Virus record (IMG/VR): IMGVR_UViG_3300032235_000817
Coordinates: 1-24,328 of that record
DNA length: 24,328 nucleotides
Source of the DNA: a virus
Direction: 5' to 3' (one strand)
The notes under the pieces were generated by a model. That model made no database searches, was not told where the DNA came from, and saw nothing but the letters and a program-made list of their open reading frames with translations. Both the position numbers and the translations under genes were made by a program. Shown piece after piece: positions 17,650 through 24,328 of the stretch (within the stretch, counting starts at the first letter, position 1; each line of letters opens with the position of its first letter).

Positions 17650-19215
17650 TCAAATCATTATGAAGGGCATGGGCATTATTATGTCGTCTCGATCATCTTT
17701 TAATTTTTCGTCTAAGTTTGGGTCGAATTCTCTTAAGAACACTGCCATCCTAACAGCAAGAATCAACGACATAACCAAATCATCTGTTTCTCCAAGTTTT
17801 GCTGCATACCCACTGCCCGATGCAATAAAAGTTTTTAATTCACTTACAAGGGCTTTACTGGCAACATGTAATTTTCTAGTTTCAATTAAATTCTTTAACT
17901 TCGCACAAGCAGATAATTTTGATTTATTAGTAGTAGTAAAACCTTTTCGATATACTCTACTAGATCCCGGTTTTTTGGGTTCACTTAAAAACATACCTTT
18001 AATATTTTCTTCGCCGAATTCACTTATAGCCACTAAAGCTGCTTCGCCTAATGTATTATTTTCAACACTGTAATAAACATCATTGTTAGATTTTGTAGAT
18101 TCGACTAAAGTTTTTGTAATCTCAGATAAAATTTTAATTTGAGTTTGGACTGGCGTTTTATTATGTTGCCATTCTGCTATTTGTTTCATACTAGGTAACT
18201 CTAGTACTTGAATTGCTGCTGGGTCGCCACCTGTGCCTAAACTAGGGTCTAGTGCAACAATATATACATTTCCTTGCTCGGGCTTTTTATACCAGCGCAC
18301 TTGACCTTGTTTTATTAAAGGATCAATACCAGCCATTTCTGTTAGAAAAATAGGATTAATTAGTGTCTCATCATATATGATGAATTCACATTCCATTTCT
18401 CTACGAAAACGTTCTTCTCCTAGTTGAGCTCGCATCTCAGTGGCCCATGCATCGTCCCTATCTGGATGCTCTTGCCATTTGCTTCTATACGATCTGAACC
18501 CGTTAACACCTAGTTCAGTTTCATTACCATATTCATCAATGCACTTGTTTGCTTGCCGCCAAATCTGTGCAAATTGATCTTCGTCACTGTTAGGTGTGCT
18601 TGTGATAATACATTTACCACCAGTGGCCAAAGTAGGACTAATAGAAGTCCAAAACTCACTTGCAATGGTTGGCCGAACGAATGCAAACTCGTCGCAGTAT
18701 AACAATGATATAGACATACCACGACCTGTGTTTTCTGTAGTAGTGGCGCTGACTATGCGAGATCCATTATCAAAATCTATACTTCCCTTGTTGTAACTGG
18801 TAACTCCGGCGCGAATAAAATCAGGTACACTTTCGTATGCATAACGAATACGTTGCATAATTTCCTGAGATCCGGTGTATTTGTGAGCTGCTACCAAAAT
18901 TGTACTGTCAGGCACAAACATTGCGTACCAAAGTAAGTACCCTGCTGCCGTTGTGGACTTTCCTGTTTGGCGCGGCATAAGACTTATGCTGTACCTATAA
19001 TTATGGTAAGTGTCTACTAGCCTACGCTGATACTCAAAAGGCTTATAAAGCATACGGCCCCTGGTAGGGTGCTGAATATAGAAATAATTGTCAAGAAAAT
19101 ATTGCGGGCCTGTTACAGGATCTGCACACTTGATAACTTCTCGAAGTTGTTGTTCAGTGTAGCTTTCCTGCATATTTGGCTTTTTTATCAGCACATTTTC
19201 TAAAGGTTTTGCCAT
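17650..19215 (-). CDS. gp17: terminase large subunit gp17
   Basis: 521 aa. The N-terminal ATPase has Walker A MPRQTGKST (~80-88), Walker B LLYCDEF (171-177, with D175 and E176) and the coupling motif TSTPN (205-209). The C-terminal RNase H-like nuclease has D323 in VALDPSLGTGGDPA, E384 in SVENNTLGEA and D478/D479 in GETDDLVMS. It is the motor that cuts concatemeric DNA and pumps it into proheads. T4 gp17 is 610 aa; this copy is shorter, like those of aquatic T4-like phages. The HNH gene upstream is divergent. Confidence 0.96.
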   Translation of the reverse strand: MAKPLENVLIKKPNMQESYTEQQLREVIKCADPVTGPQYFLDNYFYIQHPTRGRMLYKPFEYQRRLVDTYHNYRYSISLMPRQTGKSTTAAGYLLWYAMFVPDSTILVAAHKYTGSQEIMQRIRYAYESVPDFIRAGVTSYNKGSIDFDNGSRIVSATTTENTGRGMSISLLYCDEFAFVRPTIASEFWTSISPTLATGGKCIITSTPNSDEDQFAQIWRQANKCIDEYGNETELGVNGFRSYRSKWQEHPDRDDAWATEMRAQLGEERFRREMECEFIIYDETLINPIFLTEMAGIDPLIKQGQVRWYKKPEQGNVYIVALDPSLGTGGDPAAIQVLELPSMKQIAEWQHNKTPVQTQIKILSEITKTLVESTKSNNDVYYSVENNTLGEAALVAISEFGEENIKGMFLSEPKKPGSSRVYRKGFTTTNKSKLSACAKLKNLIETRKLHVASKALVSELKTFIASGSGYAAKLGETDDLVMSLILAVRMAVFLREFDPNLDEKLKDDRDDIIMPMPFIMI

Positions 19216-19253
19216 ATTCCGGTTGCTCTAAATAAGTAAATATTACATAATAG

Positions 19254-19261
19254 TATTTATT
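19254..19261 (-). promoter_or_regulatory. possible late promoter for gp17
   Basis: AATAAATA on the leftward strand, one base from TATAAATA, 38 bp before the gp17 ATG, a spacing that fits a T4-type late promoter. Confidence 0.45.
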
Positions 19262-19284
19262 GAATTAACCAGTGAGATTTCAAA

Positions 19285-19809
19285 ATGTCTGATGTGCTGC
19301 TGCTGAACAGCGATTACAATCCAATTTCAGTTTTACCTCTAAGTGTTATCGGTTGGCAACATGCTGTCAAACTATATTTCTTGGATCGCATCACTGTGGT
19401 TGAAGAATACGAAGACTGGGTAATTCGTAGTGAAAATTTCAGTATGAATGTGCCTTGTGTTGCTGTTACCAAAGAATATTTTCACTTTAAAAAGTCGGCC
19501 AAGTTTTCACGTAGTAACATGTTTCTACGCGACATGTACCAATGTCAGTACTGTGGTGAAGTTTTCGAACATAAAGAACTTACACTAGACCACGTGATCC
19601 CACGTGCTCAAGGAGGAAAAACTACTTGGGAAAACAGTGTAACGGCTTGTAAAGATTGTAACCATAAAAAAGGCCACAAGCTGATTAAGCCACTTCGGAT
19701 GCCGTATAAGCCAGATCACTTCCAACTAATTAAAAAGTGGAGGGAACGACCTGTACAGGTCCGACATGAGAGTTGGTATCAATATTTGGGCATTAAGCCA
19801 AAGTCTTAG
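19285..19809 (+). CDS. HNH endonuclease, divergent from gp17
   Basis: 174 aa. The HNH core is complete: CQYCGEVF (first zinc Cys pair), [32 protein letters not shown] (catalytic DH, then the N and second Cys pair). The N-terminal half ([45 protein letters not shown]) matches a widespread bacterial and phage HNH family that lacks long intein or intron features. Such stand-alone HNH proteins next to terminase genes can assist DNA packaging or act in homing. The TGA-less end overlaps the convergent GIY-YIG gene by 4 bp. No RBS is seen directly before the ATG. Confidence 0.9.
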   Translation: MSDVLLLNSDYNPISVLPLSVIGWQHAVKLYFLDRITVVEEYEDWVIRSENFSMNVPCVAVTKEYFHFKKSAKFSRSNMFLRDMYQCQYCGEVFEHKELTLDHVIPRAQGGKTTWENSVTACKDCNHKKGHKLIKPLRMPYKPDHFQLIKKWRERPVQVRHESWYQYLGIKPKS

Positions 19810-20435
19810 ATGGGCTTGTAACGACAATTATTACCGTGCCATCTGCGGTAGTTTCCTAAAATGGTAACTTTACCGCAGTATTCGCATTCGGTCTTTCCTG
19901 CCTCCATTGCTTTCAAATAGTTTTCTCGTTCTTCATTGGCAGGAGTCCTGCCTTTAAGGGCAGCTGACAAATTTTCACTATGGGCAGCACTCCGGGCCTT
20001 ACCTTTTAGTGCTTTTGAAATTTTTTGTTTATGCTCCGATGTAAATGGTGCTAAATGTTTTCCCAAATTAATATCTCTTAATTTTTGCTTAGTACTTTCC
20101 GAAAGTGGCTTTTTCTTTAGCCCTTTCAATCGTTTAGACTTTATTTCTTTTTGCTCTGGTGTATAAACATAACCAACAACACCGTCACCACCGTCTGTTT
20201 GATTGCGTAAAATACCAGTACATAAATCTTTTCTACCGTACCACTTAATAAGTCTGCGCTCTAAAGCCAACGCACCAACATTAGTCAAATTCGATTCGAT
20301 GATAATTATTCTATCTTTTGTCGGTTTACCTATTTCTCCCCTGCTTTTAGTAAATGCGCGGTCTCCTGTGCCCTTACCAATATAATACGGAGTGCCATCT
20401 TTTCTTAGATAGGCGTAGACATAATAAGTATTCAT
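19806..20435 (-). CDS. GIY-YIG homing endonuclease
   Basis: 209 aa from the ATG at 20435; a GTG five codons upstream (20450) is possible but has no RBS either. The GIY-YIG core is [25 protein letters not shown] near the N-terminus, with the catalytic Arg and Glu in the following helices. Then come three NUMOD3-like DNA-binding repeats ([45 protein letters not shown]) and a C-terminal zinc finger ([21 protein letters not shown]). These proteins nick or cut DNA lacking the gene and promote its spread. It overlaps the HNH gene convergently. It is stand-alone, with no interrupted host gene around it. Confidence 0.92.
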   Translation of the reverse strand: MNTYYVYAYLRKDGTPYYIGKGTGDRAFTKSRGEIGKPTKDRIIIIESNLTNVGALALERRLIKWYGRKDLCTGILRNQTDGGDGVVGYVYTPEQKEIKSKRLKGLKKKPLSESTKQKLRDINLGKHLAPFTSEHKQKISKALKGKARSAAHSENLSAALKGRTPANEERENYLKAMEAGKTECEYCGKVTILGNYRRWHGNNCRYKPI

Positions 20436-20467
20436 ACACTTATTTATCACCGGTTAGGTAAAACTAA

Positions 20468-20677
20468 TTAGATAGGAGTTTCTTTTGTAAGATACGGGAG
20501 AGAAAACCAAAGTTTGAACCAAGCATCAGTGCCCGGTTTGATGTCGTTTTTACGCATCAGCTGGGCTTTTTCATTTCCGGTAACGCTGATGTTACTTCCG
20601 GGATACCCTTCGTATGTACTCCATTTAGGACGGTTGCTGATCCCAGCCAGCATTTTAAGTTCTTGGAGTTCGTCCAT
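20468..20677 (-). CDS. small phage protein, 69 aa, unknown function
   Basis: MDELQELKMLAGISNRPKWSTYEGYPGSNISVTGNEKAQLMRKNDIKPGTDAWFKLWFSLPYLTKETPI. The opening helix ELKMLAGI recurs in other proteins of this phage (QLAGITK ending the 16160-17623 product), suggesting a shared short interaction motif. TGNEKAQLMRKNDIKPGTDAWFKLWFSLPY looks conserved-type, but I cannot name a family. Its start overlaps the next upstream gene's stop by one base. Confidence 0.75.
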   Translation of the reverse strand: MDELQELKMLAGISNRPKWSTYEGYPGSNISVTGNEKAQLMRKNDIKPGTDAWFKLWFSLPYLTKETPI

Positions 20678-21060
20678 TACACACCAAATCTGTTACGTTT
20701 TGGCTTGGCTATAGGACTGTGTTTATTTGTACTATCTAGTTCTCGACTTTTCAGATCGCCATTATTTAAATCTTGGTAATGACTGCCCACTGCATCAAAT
20801 GCATGTACTAACATCCTTTGTTCTTCTGGGGTATACGGAAAAGCTAAATTATTTCTGCCTGCCCAAGATTCTGAATCAACTGTGGGTGCCAGTGGGTCGA
20901 TTCCGTCGGCTGCGGCCACAGCCATCATAACACGATTTAACTCATATACTCTGTCAGCAAACTTCTCATCTCGAAATTTGTCGAGACCAACTGTTGCTTG
21001 TTGGAGTCGCGAAGGAAGTTTTCCCTCTTTGTCTTCTAAGATTATATCTTTTATTTTCAT
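20677..21060 (-). CDS. phage protein, 127 aa, unknown function
   Basis: Begins MKIKDIILEDKEGKLPSRLQQATVGLDKFRDEKF, followed by helices (FADRVYELNRVMMAVAAADG) and PYTPEEQRMLVHAFDAVG, with a basic tail (PKRNRFGV). The MKIKDIILE start resembles that of the next gene upstream (MKIRDIVNE), a leader shared by several proteins of this module. No family is recognised. It is packed one base from the gene at 21061. Confidence 0.78.
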   Translation of the reverse strand: MKIKDIILEDKEGKLPSRLQQATVGLDKFRDEKFADRVYELNRVMMAVAAADGIDPLAPTVDSESWAGRNNLAFPYTPEEQRMLVHAFDAVGSHYQDLNNGDLKSRELDSTNKHSPIAKPKRNRFGV

Positions 21061-21744
21061 TTACCAAGCCCTGCAAGACCAATAACGTGCTTTCCATCTC
21101 GGACCTGGGTTAGCGCAATTATGTCTTGCCCTAAAACTTTTACGACGTTTAGGATTCGATTTTTTAATTTTCATCTTTTTATCGCCAAAGTTTACCTTAA
21201 CAACATTCCCTTTCGGACCGCGAACATATACCTTAGATTTTTTAACATCACCTTGCATGGGCTTACCCAATGATACTTCCCGGCCTTGATATTTGGCTTC
21301 TTGCATTTCGCCTGTGCCGTAATCATCTGCTAGTTGTCCTGCCATGATGTCAATGATTTGTTCAAAGTCGTCGTCTGGGTGTAATCGATTATCTATAGAA
21401 ATGTTATCGTACATATCTTGTAATTTTTCAGATACATATTTCTGAACTGCATCCTGAGGATTATTCATAACATCATAGATATCCATAGTACCGTTTGCTA
21501 AATTTTGAAATATAGTGTCAACTTCAGCCATTCTGCCTTCTGTTACGTCATTATATTGCCCAACAGATTCCAGTAACGCACCACTAACATTTAGCAATAC
21601 CAGTGTTTTTGCATCAGCTTCTACTATAACGCCGTCATGCATGAACCCAACAATACCAGTTTCGATAACTATGTTACCTAATTCGATATCAAAGCTATCT
21701 CCTAGGCTAATACTGTTTTCATTGACGATGTCGCGTATTTTCAT
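21061..21744 (-). CDS. phage structural-type protein, 227 aa
   Basis: Starts MKIRDIVNENSISLGDSFDIELGN. The first half has a beta-barrel-like segment (IVIETGIVGFMHDGVIVEADAKTLVLL) and acidic helices. The C-terminal ~60 residues are strongly basic with GPKGNVVKVNFGDKKMKIKK, then SFRARHNCANPGPRWKARYWSCRAW, a Cys/Trp/Arg-rich tail also seen in aquatic T4-like phage virion proteins. A head-associated role fits its neighbours, but there is no direct evidence. It overlaps the 662-aa gene by 4 bp. Confidence 0.78.
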   Translation of the reverse strand: MKIRDIVNENSISLGDSFDIELGNIVIETGIVGFMHDGVIVEADAKTLVLLNVSGALLESVGQYNDVTEGRMAEVDTIFQNLANGTMDIYDVMNNPQDAVQKYVSEKLQDMYDNISIDNRLHPDDDFEQIIDIMAGQLADDYGTGEMQEAKYQGREVSLGKPMQGDVKKSKVYVRGPKGNVVKVNFGDKKMKIKKSNPKRRKSFRARHNCANPGPRWKARYWSCRAW

Positions 21745-23729
21745 TTTTTCACCTTAATATTTTCGTATTCTTTAATCAGTTTCAAACTCATGCTTTCTTT
21801 CATGGCATGAGGATTGTCGCCAAATTGATATCCGTTCGGTGTCATTTTCTTTTCTCTACCAGCAACGTCACCATCGCCACCTTTTGTCTGTACTTGTACA
21901 GGCATTACATGTTCATCTGGTGTAGTGTTTGCATGATAATGTTCGTCTTTGGCTTCTTTAGTAGCTATAGGATCTTTTTCCCCAGGAGGAGCAGGCATCA
22001 TTGAACCTAATTTTTTGGCTTGATCTACACTAGTAGCAGTGCTTGGATTTGGAACTACTTTTAAATTTTCTTCGACTTCTTCTTCGTCGTCATTACTAAC
22101 AACCATTACACCTTTTGGTTGTTCTTGAGACATTTCGCCGTTGCCCATGCCTGCTAGTTTTAACATTTGCATTAGTTCGGCAGCTGAATCGCCATCGGCA
22201 GTAATAGTGACACTTTTAGTGCCATCACTGCTCATATTAGTACTGACATTCATTCGACCTTCTTGTTCATGTTGGCCCATCATGCCGTTGCCCATTGAGC
22301 TCATACCGCATTCATCTAGTTGTGTGTCTTCTAATACTTTAATACCAGCAATGCGAAGCATTTGTAATAGCTCTTCGCCTTCTTTAACGGGATAAGTTTT
22401 TCCACCTACTTTAATAGTTTCACCAGGCTGAACTCCGTCTGCTTTGGCTTTAGCAACTGCTCCGCTAAATGCGTTACCTTCTTCCATATCAGCTTCGTCT
22501 ACTGGAACTGGAACTGGTACTCCTTTTTCACCTGGCTTAGGTGGTGTACTAGTCCATACTCCACCTTTAATAGACCCCATTGGAGGTTCTGATTTAGATG
22601 GTGCTGGCTTTGACGGCGTTTTAGGAGCAGGAGATGCGCTTCCCCCGTCTATGTTTTGCGGAACTGGTACGTTGGGTTGTCCTTTTTTTGGAGGATTACT
22701 TGTCCATACTCCACCTTGAATACTACCTTCAATAATATCGCTGAATGTTTCAACAATCATTTTATTAATAGTAGTGGAATCTTTTGACGCACTTTCAAAA
22801 GCACTTTTTTTAGGACGACCTCGACCACGCTTTACTTGTTGCCCGTCACCGTCTGTATCTGTTTCGCCGGTCTTTTTATCGTAACGACGTGTATGTTTTA
22901 CTCCTGTGGCGGTTTTTTCAATTTCACCTTTAGCGCCTTGACGTTTTTCGCCTGTCTTCATGTCATGACTTCGATTCGCCACTGCTTTAAGCATGTCGTC
23001 CCACCCCTCAATGATTTGTTCTTTGGTAAAGCCTGCTTTAATCATTGAACGAATGGTTTCCTCTAATTTGCCTTTATTATGTGCTTTCCAAGCGGCACCG
23101 TATGCTTTTGCTTTTTCTGTGTCAGTTACTTTACCGTCTTTGGCATATCCCTTTTTGATATGTTTAACCATACGCTCTGCTTTAGCTCCTGGTGGTGCAA
23201 CTTCTTGAACTTTCTTAGACTTAGCATCTTTGGCAGCTTTTTTCATTGGCTCATCTTTGTTGCCATCTTTATCTAAATCGATATAGTCTGGTTTAGCAGC
23301 TTCGTCCATTTTATCGTGCTTGGCACGGATCTTTGCCATTGTTTCTTTGCTGGCGCCTTCACGGCCTGCTTTGCGTAATGCATCCATGCCTTCTTTACCA
23401 TACTTCTTATTACCTAAGTATGCTTGTAATCCACTTTCTTCGACTTCACCTTCACCTAGTTTTTTACCAGCAGCGGCAGCTTTTTGAAATTTTTCTTTAC
23501 CATACTTTTTACGACCGATACTGGCGGCAACTGCTTCAGGATTATCAGCTCCGCCTTTTTTAACAGCAGCCACAGTCTTTTTAAATCCCATGTACTTTTC
23601 TGACAGTACTTGATCCATGCTTTCTTGTAACTGTGTCTTGGCCTGAGGCTGTGTTTGAGTAGCAGGCGTTACGGGCTCTTGAGCCACTTTGTTAAAATTG
23701 CTTAGAATGTTATAAATGTTGTTGCTCAT
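21741..23729 (-). CDS. large low-complexity structural protein, 662 aa
   Basis: Highly charged and repetitive. It contains Lys/Ala-rich repeats (KKYGKEKFQKAAAAGKK, NKKYGKEGMDALRKAGREG), EF-hand-like Asp loops (DLDKDGNKDE and DTDGDG), an AT-hook (KRGRGRPKK), two GGVWTSxPPK repeats with a PVP end, and two related helices (LLQMLRIAGIKVLE, LMQMLKLAGMGNGE). No enzyme domain is seen. Such an internal, basic, probably disordered protein could be packaged with DNA or serve in prohead assembly; this is inference. GGAAAA lies before the ATG. It lies directly after the partial gene at the right edge. Confidence 0.75.
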   Translation of the reverse strand: MSNNIYNILSNFNKVAQEPVTPATQTQPQAKTQLQESMDQVLSEKYMGFKKTVAAVKKGGADNPEAVAASIGRKKYGKEKFQKAAAAGKKLGEGEVEESGLQAYLGNKKYGKEGMDALRKAGREGASKETMAKIRAKHDKMDEAAKPDYIDLDKDGNKDEPMKKAAKDAKSKKVQEVAPPGAKAERMVKHIKKGYAKDGKVTDTEKAKAYGAAWKAHNKGKLEETIRSMIKAGFTKEQIIEGWDDMLKAVANRSHDMKTGEKRQGAKGEIEKTATGVKHTRRYDKKTGETDTDGDGQQVKRGRGRPKKSAFESASKDSTTINKMIVETFSDIIEGSIQGGVWTSNPPKKGQPNVPVPQNIDGGSASPAPKTPSKPAPSKSEPPMGSIKGGVWTSTPPKPGEKGVPVPVPVDEADMEEGNAFSGAVAKAKADGVQPGETIKVGGKTYPVKEGEELLQMLRIAGIKVLEDTQLDECGMSSMGNGMMGQHEQEGRMNVSTNMSSDGTKSVTITADGDSAAELMQMLKLAGMGNGEMSQEQPKGVMVVSNDDEEEVEENLKVVPNPSTATSVDQAKKLGSMMPAPPGEKDPIATKEAKDEHYHANTTPDEHVMPVQVQTKGGDGDVAGREKKMTPNGYQFGDNPHAMKESMSLKLIKEYENIKVKK

Positions 23730-23731
23730 GA

Positions 23732-24328
23732 TTATTTTCCGTTTCCTGCTTTCATACCACGTGGGTTGATTATTTTGTTTTTATGTGTACCAATCGGACT
23801 TGCACTGCCTTGCGGTAATTCGTTGGTTGTTTTTGCTGCTGACGATTTGCCTCCAGCCACTTCAGGGTACTCGTACTTGCGAGTTTCTTCTAATTCTTTA
23901 ATTAAATTGGGGATTCTTGCATTTCCTACTAAATCTGACTCTACTTTTTCAGCCACCATGTCAGGCTGTAATAGTACCGATTCACCCGGCTGTGAAGATT
24001 TATTGCTCTGTTCTAATCCCTGCAATGCAGCTTCATACGGGCTATTTGTGGGATTAACTTTAATACAGGCTAGATTAATTCCTGCTCGCTCTGCAATCAA
24101 TGTTCTGACTTGTTCGTCGTTACATGGGTAATTTAAAGAAATTTCCATGACACTAACTTCAACGGGTCCCATATTGGGAAATTCTGGAGTTTCTTGTATA
24201 GGTAATCTCTTTGGTTTACTAATAGAATCTAATTTGTAAGCTTCTAAAACAGTTTTAATTTTGGAGATCAGATCGTCTGGTAGCTCGCAGGCTAATCTAA
24301 TTCTAAAATCATATGTTTTATGACTTTC
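23732..24328 (-). CDS. conserved T4-like phage structural protein, partial
   Basis: The open frame continues from the right edge; the visible 198 residues begin ESHKTYDFRIRLACELPDDLISKIKTVLEAYKLDSISKPKRLPIQETPEFPN before the first internal Met (24172), so the true start is outside the window. EFPNMGPVEVSVMEISLNYPCNDEQVRTLIAERAGI is a compact alpha/beta part, repeated in type by the N-terminal segment. The tail is Ser/Pro/Lys-rich. Similar proteins lie next to head genes in aquatic T4-like phages, but I cannot give it a T4 gene number. Confidence 0.72.
   Translation of the reverse strand, partial: ESHKTYDFRIRLACELPDDLISKIKTVLEAYKLDSISKPKRLPIQETPEFPNMGPVEVSVMEISLNYPCNDEQVRTLIAERAGINLACIKVNPTNSPYEAALQGLEQSNKSSQPGESVLLQPDMVAEKVESDLVGNARIPNLIKELEETRKYEYPEVAGGKSSAAKTTNELPQGSASPIGTHKNKIINPRGMKAGNGK

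Overview
This window looks like a stretch of a T4-like myovirus genome from an uncultivated, probably aquatic, AT-rich phage of a Gram-negative bacterium. The evidence is a leftward block of T4 core genes: prohead/structural proteins, large terminase gp17, ssDNA-binding gp32, UvsX and UvsY. Consensus bacterial sigma70 promoters (TTGACA, 17 bp, TATAAT) and AGGAG-type ribosome binding sites point to a bacterial host. The phage and host species cannot be named from the sequence alone.

Layout. 1-1987: a small basic ORF and a B12-binding radical SAM protein, both leftward, each behind its own promoter. 2013-9899: a tRNA region with about 22 recognisable leftward tRNA genes, two aberrant tRNA-like genes and several tRNA fragments. 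CCA is encoded in all the normal ones. Between them sit cargo genes: an exported GxSxG protein, an HNH endonuclease, an RNA polymerase omega-like protein, a SAM methyltransferase and several small proteins. Long stretches have no gene but are rich in RNA hairpins. 9966-16003: a nuclease-like protein, three tiny rightward overlapping ORFs behind a T4-late-type TATAAATA box, a nucleotidyltransferase-cupin fusion, then uvsY, a small acidic gene, uvsX, an unknown gene and gp32, packed as a recombination/replication operon. 16160-24328: a conserved unknown protein, gp17, a divergent HNH gene, a GIY-YIG endonuclease and a run of structural/head proteins. The last of these runs off the right edge.

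The genes fit one programme. Host-type promoters drive tRNAs and small cargo genes, the UvsX/UvsY/gp32 set runs recombination-dependent replication, and late-type boxes precede the packaging and virion genes.

The most unusual material is in the tRNA region. Six leftward RNA elements share an 18-19 bp basal stem, and three of them have near-identical arms. One tRNA has a 24-nt hairpin insertion in its D stem, flanked by a 4-bp direct repeat. Another tRNA is split, its two halves separated by an intact tRNA-Cys and an HNH gene. The methyltransferase gene is flanked by an intact tRNA-Gly/tRNA-Leu pair on one side and a decayed copy of it on the other. I recognise no named defence or anti-defence system here.
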